64,000 nt of DNA from Bombyx mori (lineage: Eukaryota; Arthropoda; Insecta; Lepidoptera; Bombycidae). The position numbers were made by a program, and so were the translations under genes. The stretch is from assembly GCF_030269925.1 (NCBI RefSeq), contig NC_085119.1, positions 11,753,001 through 11,817,000 of the forward strand, given 5' to 3'. How positions within the stretch are numbered: the first letter of the stretch is position 1; each line of letters begins with the position of its first letter. The notes under the pieces were generated by a model. The model saw nothing but the letters and a program-made list of their open reading frames with translations, had not been told where the DNA came from and searched no databases. Below are positions 34,971 through 46,222 of the stretch, one piece after another.

Positions 34971-35227
34971 TAGAAAAACAAAGAGAACCTCCAATGATAC
35001 GATTAAGTCTTACAGTAAGCTCTCCATTACTTACTAATTTATATTAATTTCAATCACTCTGTTAACATCTGTCCTTAAAAAGCCACTTATACGAAATTAA
35101 ATTACATGAAATCTATTCATTCATCAATGTAGAGCGTCGCCTGGTTAGACCCCTTGGTAAAGTGTTTTATTTTTGACAATAATAAAGTATTATTGTAAAC
35201 GAACTCTGCTTCAAATTGAATTTCAAC

Positions 35228-35386
35228 AAGTTTCCCGAGCGCTATGACATGTCCTTCCTCAAACGAGGCTTACAGAGAGTACTTAGAGGTGGGTTGCGGC
35301 TTGACTGTGCCCATGGTACTGCTAACGTTCATAGGTGGAGGTAACCGTTCAGCATCAATCAGATGGGGCGTGGACAATAAAAAAAG
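35228..35386 (+). mobile_element. LINE end with type A tail
   Basis: The + frame encodes FPERYDMSFLKRGLQRVL, the last residues of a jockey/CR1-like reverse transcriptase, and continues into a diverged type A tail ending 'acaataaaaaaag'. It shows that the tail belongs to a LINE. Confidence 0.75.
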
Positions 35387-35389
35387 TTT

Positions 35390-36500
35390 TTAATTAATTG
35401 TGACATATAGCAGTTTCAATGTACCATACGTACATTGTAAGTAGGTGCGCCGGCAATACATCGAAAACAGGACCACACTTGTTAGTAATGTACGAAATCA
35501 GATGTTGATAGCCTAAGTGCACCGTATAAAATCTTCTTTAAATCAGATGGAATGTCGACCAATTAAAACTTTTGCAGAAAAAAATAATCACTTAATAAAC
35601 CCTACACGGTGTAGCGAAAATATACGAATAATTAAAACTAACATTGTAACAAGGAATCATTTCACGGATAAACAGGATCAATTTCGTAAAATGCCTCCAA
35701 CAATGTAATGTAAGTATATGACATTGCACTCTAACACCGGCTGCGTAATTTAATCAGATAACTTAATTTTATGTTTCGAAAAACGAAAATTGAAATTAAA
35801 ATAAGTCGACCACTCGTATCAAGTTCTATATTTAGCCCCACATGAATGCCTAAGGTTAAATAGTAGTTATGCAATATTTATTTTTAATGTCTGTTCAACT
35901 TGCCGGCCGTCGTAAAGGGTTATCAGTCATAAATCCATTGAAATAGAGCTTAATCTATGTTGTTCGTAAAAACAAACTATTACTGGTGACCATCGATGTT
36001 ACAATTGAAGTCGGCTGAATTAATCTCAATTTGTATGGCGCGTCTTGTCACGGTGTTTGTATAATGGAAGTCAAGTCTACATCATTCATTAGAGTCGGAC
36101 ACTTCTGTACAGTTAATTGTTTGAACTTGCCCGGACTGGCGTTTAACATCGTCTCGGCTAATCAAGGTTCGGTTAACAACATCCGCTCGGTAAGTGGCCG
36201 GCCGATGACTCGTCGCATCACACGATGATGCAATTGTCTCACAAGACGCTATGCGCAGAATCGCCCGTCCATTCGTTACTACTTCCGATTGAGTGTCAAG
36301 GATGCATTCGCTAAAGTTAATGAAGCTGAACTTCGTTTTATTGTGTCATATTAATTTGGGACGCAAATGCAGAGCTCGGTCATCGTTCGTGAATTAAGAA
36401 GCATGATACATATGAGACTCGTGTCTTTAATAAGGAAGCAGTTTGGTTCACTCTATTTGGCTCAGACACGTACTAGAAAAAAGATGTGAAAGCCCTTAAA
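35390..36500. other. Intergenic with a complex repeat-free island
   Basis: 36000-36400 is GC-balanced with no repeat match, and contains ORF 36031-36228 of no known type. It is a candidate conserved regulatory element. Confidence 0.4.
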
Positions 36501-36504
36501 ACTA

Positions 36505-36620
36505 AAAAAAAAATGTGTGGTGTCGTGGGACACCGGATAGGAATAGGAACGAAGTTCTTTATTAAAAAAAATATTAAATTTAAGTTCTATTCGAGGTATA
36601 AAGAAAATAGTTATTTGGGT
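36505..36620 (+). repeat. 5' part of hairpin-bearing repeat (second copy)
   Basis: 'tgtggtgtcgtgggacaccg' and 'ttaagttctattcgaggtat' match 56885-56970 in the same orientation. The matching 3' part appears at 38205-38405, so the copy is split by 1.6 kb that includes a Helitron. Confidence 0.7.
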
Positions 36621-37131
36621 ATACATTTTTAAGTTATTGCATAGCTTCTATCGCGGGCCTTGAGCGTGGAGACCGAATCCAGAAATTCAGTAACGAAAAT
36701 AACCTAACACCTCCCACTGCGACCGGCACAGCGGTGATACTTTTTAGTTTCGCCATCTATCGCTGAATAGCAGAACTTTTAATGACTTTTTAATTTTTAA
36801 AACAAGACTGAGTCGCCCTTACTGCCTTTATTATTAGATAGAGTATTTATGATCACCTCCAGACACTGTATATATATACACAGTTACCTAGGTCGATTAC
36901 TAAAAAAATGACATGTCTTCAAGAGACATGAGTCTCTGCCTATTTCTGCAACGAACAAATAGTATGAGCATCCTCTTATATTACAGTTACATATTACAAT
37001 GGCGCTATTCAGGAAACGTTCAACGCCATCTATTGACGACATAATAATATGTTAACTTTGGTACTGCGAATGAAACATATTTTTAATTTTGAAAGATTGT
37101 TTAAATGGAAGTTACTATGTAATAAAAATGA

Positions 37132-37549
37132 CTAGTGATCCCGCAGTAGTCTAAATTCGACTATAATTAATTGGAATTGTAAATTTGTACACTATTATGA
37201 TTGTATTTTATACTTCTATAATCACAAATCTCGCCAAGACGACATACACTATAAAAAATATTAACAAAGACAAAAAATATTTAATCTATTCTCAATTTGA
37301 CAACAGACGTCAAGAACAAAAGCTTGACAATAAATAGTATGCGTGCGTGTGTGCGTCAAATACATGATGTGTAGTGTGTTTAATGTTTTCTTTATTGATT
37401 TAATGTATCTTTTATGCATTATTTAAAAAAAATATTAGCATTGTGTACTTCTTCTCTATATTCGCTATAAGTATGAAAAATTTCATACACCTCTGTCCGG
37501 GCAATTTTCGTAAAAAGGAATACAATGTTTTTGCTTCACGTATTATAGA
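37132..37549 (-). mobile_element. Non-autonomous Helitron, 16-435 family
   Basis: The minus-strand 3' end CTAG lies at 37132-37135 next to 'tgatcccgcagtagtc'. The 5' end is near 37549. About 418 bases, full length. Confidence 0.75.
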
Positions 37550-37735
37550 TAGATTAGTGAATATAATTATATATATAAATAGTTTTTTTTTTAATTTAAG
37601 TACTTATGTCTTATATTCGGTAGAAAAAATTAAAACGGTATGAATATTGGAGTTTCTTATTAAATAAATTATTTATGTGTGGCTAATTACTGGAAAGTTA
37701 CAAAGAATGAATATTTTCAATTGCTTTTTTTATTG

Positions 37736-38129
37736 AGCTATTGCATAGCTTTTATCGCAGCCGTGAGTGAGAGCGGCGACCGCATCTAAAAATTCCGTAA
37801 CGAAAATAAAACCTAACACCCCCACTCCGCCTACCATGTAACTCGAGTTCAAATATTCACACGTTGCACTTGTGTAGTTTTTGTGAATAAGCGCGCGGCG
37901 TGACTTCACATTCCATGCGCATAATGAAAAGCCCACGGAATAGATAAATAAGGAAAAGCCTGCCCATCTCTCTCTCGCGCGGTCTAGCTTATGAGTGTGA
38001 AGGAGAAGGTTAATGTTTTGCTTTTGTTAATGTTTATAAATATAGCGTGGTCTTATTTTAATATTGTTTTAATATTTATTATTGTCTAATTATAATTGCA
38101 TAAATTGATAAAAAATGCTATGCAATAGC
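37736..38129. repeat. Segment bounded by GCTATTGCATAGC inverted repeats
   Basis: 'gctattgcatagc' at about 37737-37749 is repeated inverted as 'gctatgcaatagc' at about 38117-38129. A related 'ttattgcatagcttctatcg' occurs near 36635. A small TIR element or an assembly of relics is possible; the family is not recognised. Confidence 0.45.
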
Positions 38130-38204
38130 TTTACCGCAGCAGTCCCCGAGTGCCACATGTGTTTTTTTATTATGATTTTTTTATTGATAAAAAAATAAAA
38201 AAAT

Positions 38205-38405
38205 ATGTTATTTTTTGTACGTTATTACAAAGTTAAGTCGTACACTTTGTGCATTACTAATTTGTACGTTATTACAAAAATAAGTTGTACACTGTGTGCA
38301 TTACTAATAAAAATCTTACGTTACAGACGTTTTTTCCCGGTTAGGGAACCCCTCCGCACCCGTCCCCTTAAGGATCTTCGGTCCAAAAACTATTGCGTCC
38401 TGTTT
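38205..38405 (+). repeat. 3' part of hairpin-bearing repeat with internal tandem duplication
   Basis: Matches 57110-57245, including 'cttacgttacagacgttttt'. A unit of about 50 bases beginning 'gtacgttattacaaa' and ending 'gcattacta' is present twice here (38218-38310) but once at 57120-57170. Confidence 0.7.
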
Positions 38406-38814
38406 GCAACTTATTCAGGCTATTTTACACTACCACTTTGCGACTTAAGAATTAGTTTTTATTAAAATTATTCTACCATGGGGAAGATAAATTTGATGGT
38501 ATTTTCGAGGGTTTTCAAAAATTTTTACTCTGTTTTTAAAGTACCCTGAAATTATTTCAATAGTTTTAATTGATGCGTGAATACTTAATGTGAACGTGAT
38601 TGTCTAACGTAATACTTGGACAAAATCTTTGTCTCGAATTTGTTGACATCTTTGTACTGTACAATAATATAAGTTCTAATTACATATTTACTATAATATT
38701 TACTAATAGCTGGTAATAGATCACTAACGCCAACGCATTTTTATAAAGAATTCAGAAAATCAACAGAAACTTATTAGAAGAATATGCGTTATTAATTGCG
38801 ATAATTAATTTATG

Positions 38815-38875
38815 TAGAGGAGCTCACGACTTACTTTGTCTTAAGTGGTTATCGAAGAATGTAGTGACGTGAATA
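38815..38875 (-). mobile_element. Degenerate Bm1-like SINE tail
   Basis: 'ggagctcacgacttactttg' and 'cttaagtggttatcg' resemble the type B tail in reverse. Confidence 0.4.
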
Positions 38876-39827
38876 CCATACCATGCTTATGACATGGGGT
38901 CGAAATATATTAAAACAAAAAAGATGTGTATCTATTATTTTATATTACAAAACAATGCTAAGAGCTAAAACTGCCTGTAGCAGCTGATATCTGAAACACA
39001 ACAACAAAATATATATATTTAATATATATAAAATATATATAATATATATCGTCATAGTCGTAGAATAGTGACGGATCTGACAAATATTAAACTTCACAGG
39101 GCAGCCATTTCAAATAGTCATGTTAGATTTTTTGTCATAACTTTTTAGATTCAAATTCTGTAATTATGAAAATTGGCATACAAGCAAACAAAAGGATTCG
39201 TTTTAAAATAAAATAAAAATAATAACTTAAAATTACACAGTTTTCTAGAAAAATCACATGCTTCATTTTACTTTGGAGTTGATACAGTCACATAGTATTA
39301 TCCGACATTGTTCCTCGGAAAGTTACTGTTGAAGGAATGACGGAAGTTACTTTACGATCATGTTCTATTAACTTACAGAGTAATATTTTGGCGGATATGT
39401 TATTTGTCATATTATATTATTTTAAATTTTAACCGCAGGTAAGTATTATAGGTCGGCAAATGGTCAGTAAGTAACCAGATTAGGATGTCTTAAATAAAAC
39501 ACAGACTAATTGGTCTTACTCTTTTTTAATCAACATGATATACATTATGCTTAAATTAAGTATTTATTATCAATAGTAGGTATTCTTTTATTACTATATA
39601 GACTAAGCAGACTATAATGTTGACTCTATTTGGATATGATTACTGATTTTTTGTTAAATTACTAACCTAAAAATTTAAATACTAATCATTATATAGAATT
39701 TAATTATAAAGAAAAGAAAAAAACATTTATTAAAATGAAAAAAATCTTAACAATCACAACTTCAGAGATCAAAATAATAACAATAAAATAACTAAAATTA
39801 TAAAAAAAAACCCTAGTGCACAATTAT

Positions 39828-42120
39828 TCAGTCGGATTCATTACCAGCTTCAGTAACATTACGTCCATGAGTTAAACTTCTGAAAAATTTATGATATTTC
39901 TTGGGTATTATTGAGGAATTGCAAAGACTAATAAGATTGTTATATTTATCATTACTGATTGGAATTAGACCTACATAAGCTTTCTTTAAGGCTGGAGTTC
40001 AGACAATTCTTTGTATAAATTGAACATCCGACCGATGCTGAAGTCACCGAAGTCACCTAAATACAGCCATTAGGACGCTGCTCTATAATGCGACTCTACT
40101 GGTACAAATGATTTAACGTGGGTGCAAACCCACATTACCATTTCATCGTCAACAATCCGATTATGATTTTTATGTTTCCCCCTCATGTCTTCTTCAATCA
40201 AAGTGCTTCCGTCATACTTATCCCAAGACTCGGGCTCTCGGCCCGCTGAACGAGGGAACCGGTGGTCGTGTCGCTGGCGGCCACCGGTCCGGCGTCCGTG
40301 GGACGGTGGGATGGATGTAATGTGCTCTGCGTCAACCCTGTCCCGCCGTTTCAATAGCCCCGACTGGGCTCCGGCCCGGTCCGAGATAGGGCGCCGGTTG
40401 TGAGCGGCAGGAGTTTTTAGTGAGGTTCAACTCCCACATACCCCACCTGCCGCGCGGGTGGGGATCCGGCGATTTTCACCTGTGGAAAAACAAAAAAAAA
40501 AAAAAACTGTCCGAACTAACCTTTCGCTAATCGAATATGTACTTAAAAACATGATTTTACAATCCTCTATTATTGATGACTCTTTTGGCAAAAAATAATT
40601 GTTAGTGAATTGACGGTTATACTTTAAAGCTCTTTGAAGACCCCTTTTCTTCTGCTGGGTTGTAGTATAATTCGCAACATACAACCATTGTTTCTCACAA
40701 TCACCTAATTCTCAAAACTTATCAAATGCACCCTGTCTTTCTTCAAGGGTCAACATAGTGTAACATTTACTTTTACACGCGCAAGTACTGGGTAGGCACC
40801 CATAGTTTTTGAAGGAACAAAAAGGCCCTTTTTGGAGGAGTTTATTTCCCGGCATTTTTAAGCGCTTTCTAGTAACTTCTTTTCAATCATCGTAATTTCG
40901 GATTCGTTTTTACCTCTACATCGAATACGAGGCACTGGAGGACACGACTGGCATGAGGACACAACTGTGTTGATTAAAGGACAGTTGCTATAGTCCGCTT
41001 CATCATGAGTGCAACAACAAAAATCGTCACAGACTTCGCCATGGCCTTTTGCTGGTAATGGCAATCGATTAATCGGTTGTGGGAAAGGTGATATATCTGA
41101 TATCAAGATAGAGGTATTTAAAGGGCTTAAAGCTGGGCTGATATTTAGGGACACGGTATGTTGATTTTCTGACGAGAGTAAATCTGGTGTGGAAGCATTT
41201 TGATATCCAACTATAAAGTGATTTTCTCTAAGAAAATAAGTAGAGGATGGTATGTTTTGATTCCTATTTTCATCTGTAATACTTTCGTTTGCTCGGTGTA
41301 CATCGTCTGCAAAGACATTCTCATAAACGTCGTTCATTTTACTACTGCATGGCGTACTCCTGGAGGTAAAGGTGAATGGCATTCTGAGAACATATCAGTA
41401 TGTAAAAAATAAATAAATTCTTAATAACACAAGTTAACGTTTACGCCTAAGATGATTGGTTTTACACCCTTAAATTGATTCAGAACAAAAAGATTCGGAA
41501 GTACAGAAATAAAACAATTTACTTCTTTTTATTTATACGGGTAAAATATTACTGACATAGGATTATTTTTTATAGAAAAATATATTAAATATATACAAAT
41601 AATCATTTTTTTAAGTAGAATAAAGCTGGATCTGAATTTAGTGCAAAGAACAAAGTCGGATGGTCAGATACGACTATTAGATAAAAAAACATGTTCATTG
41701 AATAACGTCGGTTGTGATCACCCGTCACTATTATATCCATAGAAAAATGTAGTATAGTTACATACAATTTTAAAATTCAATTTTTTTTTTTAATATAACA
41801 CAAACTCTTCAGAATAATGTATAATCCGATATCTAACATTCTTTTTATGTAAATAGTTTTTTTAAATGATTTTTAATTTTCCGTAGAAAACCGACAGATA
41901 ATCAGAACCGATACTTTATTCATTTACTTTAGTAAATATGGTTTTAATACAAAAATTAAATAATACCAAAAGTTAATACATAATTAATTAACCAACCTGG
42001 AGTACCTGGTATACAGTCCTCCTCATCAGTGCACTCTTCATGAGTAAAATTCGTAATTTGTGCATTTTTGCTTCTTTCTTCCACCAGTTTTAACATAAGC
42101 TTTGATCGTCCTGGTTTCAT
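39828..42120 (-). pseudogene. Decayed transposase-like gene inside the TIR element
   Basis: Read on the minus strand. An exon-like start at 42120 (MKPGRSKLMLKLVEERSK) runs to about 42003. A 174-codon frame follows at 41382-40858 with a Cys-rich end. Another at about 40812-40500 contains TLEERQGAFDKF, then an in-frame TGA at 40712-40714, then MFLSTYSISERLVRT. After a retroelement insertion it resumes with WDKYDGSTLIEEDMRGKH and FVPVESHY (40225-40070), and later FSIGRMFNLYKELSEL. The end is GLIPISNDKYNNLISLCNSS...IPKKYHKFF, stopping at 39828. This order of motifs matches a large transposon-derived protein family I know from aphids and moths, whose catalytic core lies between the last two segments and is deleted here. 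Stops, frameshifts, a deletion and an insertion make it non-functional. Confidence 0.6.
40222..40497 (+). mobile_element. GC-rich retroelement 3' end inserted in the transposase relic
   Basis: About 275 bases much richer in GC than the surroundings ('cggtggtcgtgtcgctggcg'), ending 'ctgtggaaaaac' plus a run of about 15 A, as a poly(A)-tailed retrotransposon would. It separates two transposase segments (ERLVRT and WDKYDG) that the family has adjoining. ORFs at 40185-40403 are not protein-like. Confidence 0.6.
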
Positions 42121-42519
42121 TGTGACACACCTTTTAACACGGTACGTAAGACTAGATACGTAATAGTTAATAAAAAGGTAACTGAGGTAATCTAGTGTAA
42201 ATGTTTAAGAAAAATTGAATCTAAATACAACGCGTGGGCAACTTCGAGGAACAATGTCGGTTGCGTGGATACGTCCGGAGTGGGAGGGCCGGGCGCGCGT
42301 CGTGCAGAGACGATTAAGCACAAGCGTCATTTTACTATGAGCGTCTATCAAATCCGTCATTATACCGACTGCTTAATTTGAAATCTAAAATACATGTAAT
42401 TTTTTTTTTAATGTAGCAATAATATTTAGACAATGTAGTATCCAAATATGGTAAAAAGTGGATTTTGGATTTTTTTCAAATCCGACATTATTCTACGATC
42501 ATGACGATATATTCTATAA

Positions 42520-42557
42520 CTAGCGACCCGCCCCCGCTTCGCTTCGGAAACATTAAA
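42520..42557 (-). mobile_element. Helitron 3'-end fragment
   Basis: 'ctagcgacccgcccccgctt' then 'cgcttcggaaacattaaa' equals the 3' end of the element at 13138. The rest is absent. Confidence 0.65.
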
Positions 42558-42569
42558 TTTTATTATTGA

Positions 42570-42769
42570 CTAGCTGACCCGGCAGACTTCGTAATGCCTC
42601 AATCGATAAATAAAAGACCTAAACTTAATTTAATTCCGAGATTTTCATATACCTTTTAAACCTTCTCTGGACTTCCACAAATAATTCAAGACCAAAATTA
42701 GCCAAATCGGTCCAGCCGTTCTCGAGTTTTAGCGAGACTAACGAACAGCAATTAATTTTTATATCTAAC
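42570..42769 (-). mobile_element. Short Helitron, AATTG-start family
   Basis: The 3' CTAG is at 42570-42573. The body matches other copies with an internal loss. Its 5' end runs up against the mariner insertion at about 42770. Confidence 0.78.
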
Positions 42770-42771
42770 TA

Positions 42772-43367
42772 GTCAGGTCATAAGTATTGTCACACAGTAA
42801 AAACTTTTCTTTTAGAATGCTGGCCACAAAAAAGTTTATTAAATTCGAATTTCGAATTGTTCATGAAAATAAAAATGTATACTTTTAGAATTTTACTCAT
42901 TTTTAAATATGGAGTGGACGCTTAAAGAAGACCGTGTTGCAGTTATTGCGTTGCATCGTTGCGGTTACGCGCCAATTCAAATTTTTAACATACTGAAAAA
43001 TTGAAATATAACCAAAAGATTCGTTTATCGTACCATCAAACGATACAATGAAGACTCTAGTGTAGATGACAGGTCAAGAAGTGGTCGCCCTCGGTCTGTT
43101 AGGACTCCAGCAGTGATAAAAGCAGTGAAGGCGCGAATTCAAAGAAATCCCAAACGTTAGCAGAAACTGTTGGCCCTTCAGATGGGGTTAAGCAGAACCG
43201 CGCAGATTGAAGGCCTGTATTCAAAATCACGGAGGTCATTTTGAATAAACTTTAGTGTCATAAGAATCTGTTTTGTTAAGTTCATTTTGGTATATGAATG
43301 ATTACATAATGAATAAACTTGTTTCAATTATTTTATATTAAACATGTGACAGAATTTATGACCTGAC
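42772..43367 (+). mobile_element. Internally deleted mariner-like transposon
   Basis: Terminal inverted repeats begin GTCAGGTCATAA and include TGTCACA; flanking TA dinucleotides (42770-42771 and 43368-43369) are the expected target duplication. From 42909 the + strand reads MEWTLKEDRVAVIALHRCGY, the N-terminal helix-turn-helix of a mariner transposase, with in-frame stops at about codons 32 and 84. It then jumps to the transposase C-terminus ('attcaaaatcacggaggtca'), so the DDD catalytic domain is missing. Cannot transpose on its own. Confidence 0.85.
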
Positions 43368-43681
43368 TAGGTATAGATAGGCGAAGCTCGCCATGTTGCG
43401 CGCGGTAGGACAATAATTGCGGGTGACGCCGCGGGGCGAAGTTAGTCTAAAAAAGTAGCCTTAGTTACACCTTATATCATCAGCTACCTATTAGTGAAAG
43501 TCTCATCAAAATCGGTCCAGCCGTTCCAGAGATTAGCCGGAAAAAACAGACAGACAAAAATTGTAAAATGTTATTTTGGTGTACGGTGTACCGTATATTA
43601 CCATATTCATATGCATGTAGTAAAAAGCGGTTATTTCAATAATACAAAAACAGACACTCTAATTTTATTTGTATGTATAGA
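43368..43681 (-). mobile_element. Helitron-like element (GGCGAGCTTCGCC end)
   Basis: On the minus strand it runs from TCTATACATACAAATAAAAT to '...catggcgagcttcgcctatc', with a 'cagccgttccagagattagc' block (plus strand) typical of these short Helitrons. The 3' end lies at the mariner junction. The ORF at 43494-43700 is chance. Confidence 0.6.
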
Positions 43682-44045
43682 TAAAACAAAGTCTGACTAA
43701 ATTTCCTTGTGCTACAAAACAAGACGCGGGACAGCAGGATGCCGCATCAATTAAATCTACAGCATTACATTTCATTCAGGATTATTGCACTGCTTTGTGA
43801 CGCCGCTGACATACACGCAATGCACGCGAGCTGATATAACATGTTATTCGCTGCCAAAATTCGTGTTAAATGTATATTTAGCGGTCGAGCAAGCGCTTTT
43901 TTTTCTAAAGGGACGATTGCCTAATAAACAATAAGGAATTTCCATTTAAATGTGAAATTCGTAATAAATAAATATTTCTTATCAATTTTATTCGAAATCA
44001 GTTCATTTCTCGATATATTACGTTGTTAACAAAATTAACATGAGA

Positions 44046-44295
44046 CTAGCTGTACCCGTCCGCTTCGCTGGCCATTTAAAATGAACATTATTATTTCTCA
44101 TCCCCACAAATATTCTCATCATTAACGCCCCGGCAACTGGTGTAGGGAGTCCAACACTCATATAAATATTAGCCTATTCATTAAAAACATGTATTTTCTA
44201 CCTGGATACCAAGTTTCAAGTCAATCGGATGCGTGGTTCATTAGTTATAACGGAACATCCGTAAAAACCACTGTAGATTTATATATTAGTATTGA
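44046..44295 (-). mobile_element. Short Helitron, ACGGGTACAGCTAG-end family
   Basis: The 3' CTAG is at 44046-44049 beside 'ctgtacccgtccgcttcgct'. The 'caagtcaatcggatgcgtgg' block and an AT-rich 5' end near 44295 are typical. Boundary at the right is approximate. Confidence 0.65.
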
Positions 44296-44434
44296 TGAGA
44301 TTTCATTAAACATTTTTCTACAGAACTAGTTCTCTCACGCAGCATCTACATTCAATTTGGAATAGCTCAACTTACATTAGTTACATTTATTTGCTTAATA
44401 TTCATATTGTATTAAAATGATAAAGGTATACAAT

Positions 44435-44762
44435 TCAATTCGTACTTAACAAATGTTCACGATTGACTTCCTCGGAAAGGAAGGAATAACGTCTTGTAAT
44501 AAAAATCAAACCCGCAAAATTATAATTTGCGTAATTACTGACGGTAGGACCTCTTGTGAGTCCGCACGGGTAGGTACCACCACTCTGCCTATTTCTGCCG
44601 TGAAGCAGTAATGCGTTACGGTTTAAAGGGCGGGGCAGCCGCTGTACTGTAAGAACTCATGTCTCAATGTGGGTAGCGGCATTTACGTTGTAGATGTCTA
44701 TGGGCTCCAGTAATCACTTAACATCAGATGATCCGAGAACTAGTCCACTCATCTAAGGGTTT
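44435..44762 (+). mobile_element. Bm1-like SINE, near full length
   Basis: Begins 'cgtacttaacaaatgttcac', just inside the tRNA-like head, and keeps 'gcaaaattataatttgcgta' and the full body. The tail ends 'catctaaggg' with a T-run rather than an A-run. Confidence 0.85.
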
Positions 44763-45276
44763 TTTTTTTAACAATTAGTAGGTTATTGATAGTGATAGTG
44801 ATTGATCCTGACGGGAAGTCTTAGTCAAACTGTTCACTATACTAACTATATCACACGTTATACTAATATCCTTCATCCTTAGAAAATGTGAGAACGTGAC
44901 ATGTTCCCGTCTGAATTAATTTTATTGGACACAGCTATTCCTTCATTATGCTAGTTTAAAAGCATAATATGAAAAGCGAGATTCTCGAACGAACAAACTT
45001 CGAATTAAAATTAAATAAAAATCAGAGAATCTTGGAATCTAGTCCACTCGATGTATAGATTTTTTTTAAAAAAAGACACTTCCGTTATAACGATTATAAT
45101 AGTTATTAAAGAAGTTCCATTTCGAACGCATTCTTCGTTTCTCGCACCAAGTTTTAAGATAAATCGGTAGTTATTAAAAAATTTCAAAATCATTTATCCA
45201 ATTGTGTGCTGATTAGTAGCCTGACTGTGTCCCTTGTATTGCAAAAACGCATATACGATAGACTTATCTATTCTTT

Positions 45277-45522
45277 TTTATTTATTGCTTAGTTGGGTGG
45301 ACCAGCTCACAGCCCACCTGGTTTTAAGTGGTTACTGGAGCCCATAGACATCTACAACGTAAATGCGCCACCCACCTTGAGATATAAGTTCTAAGGTCTC
45401 AAATATAGTTACATCGGCTGTCCCGCCCTTCAAACCGAAACGCATTACTGCTTCACGGCAGAAATAGGCAGGGTAGTGGTACCTACCCGCGCGGACTCAC
45501 AAGAGGTCCTACCACCAGTAAA
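45277..45522 (-). mobile_element. Bm1-like SINE, 5'-truncated
   Basis: From 'tttattgcttagttgggtgg' to 'ggtcctaccaccagtaaacc', reverse orientation. Confidence 0.88.
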
Positions 45523-45524
45523 CC

Positions 45525-46030
45525 TTTACCTAAGAATGTATAAAAATGTTAACGTACTTTTAATGGGCTATTATTATACAAGGTAATTAATTAACGTCTT
45601 CAAATATTTCGTTAATTGCAACGCTTCAAAAAAAAAAAAACCTAAAAACTAGATTAACATTTCATAATTCCTGTAATCATTCATAGCTGGTGAATGAAAT
45701 TCTTGACAAAATTATCTACAGGAAACGTCATTCAAAGACAAAAGCGGCGATCTTGAAATGCGAGTCTGCCGTTGCCGCCGAGATCTTTATGATATTTCCC
45801 GTAATTACTGTAACAGTACAGAAAAAAAATTTAATCGTAGCTAAGGGATTCGTTAATCGCTCCTACATTATTACACTATCCGCGCTTTTAAGTCGTGGAT
45901 TGTCGTTTGTTTCGTCGAAAATAAAGTACGATTTAATTGTAGGTCGTATATTGTTTTAACGGTCTCATTGAGAGCTGTTTAAATGCAGTAATGAGTTGGT
46001 TTCTTTATCGGTTCGTTTAGTTGAAGCAAC
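45525..46030. other. Intergenic, no gene seen
   Basis: The 89-codon ORF at 45690-45959 has no recognisable domain or flanking gene signals. Confidence 0.4.
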
Positions 46031-46222
46031 TTTTGAAATAAGTATGACGCTTAAAAAAATGCGTAGCTCAATTTGGTAAGTTATTGTATAAAGGAAGCAA
46101 TATATAAGTCTTCGAATTTCGAACATAGAAATTAAATCGTATGCTTAAATTATATACATTAACCAAAAAATAATCATCGTTAAAATGAAGGCGAACCTAA
46201 AACAAAGAGAAAATGAGAGTCT
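46031..46222 (+). repeat. Repeat with tRNA-like promoter head, copy 1
   Basis: About 190 bases closely matching 48231-48436. TAGCTCAATTTGG at 46064 resembles a pol III A box and TTCGAAT at 46111 the B-box core, 47 bases apart, close to tRNA spacing. The downstream part ends 'aaacaaagagaaaatgagag'. It may be an unrecognised tRNA-derived SINE or tRNA relic. Confidence 0.55.

Larger units (their letters stand above)
39044..42512. mobile_element. DNA transposon with about 32-base terminal inverted repeats
   Basis: Left end 39044-39075 ('atatatcgtcatagtcgtag'...) and right end 42481-42512 are inverted copies, 28 of 32 bases identical by my count. A second inverted pair, CCGACATTGTTCCTCG (39302-39317 and about 42247-42262), lies further inside. 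Between them is a decayed transposase-like gene on the minus strand. The target duplication is unclear because the left flank is an AT repeat. Superfamily not assigned. Confidence 0.65.
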
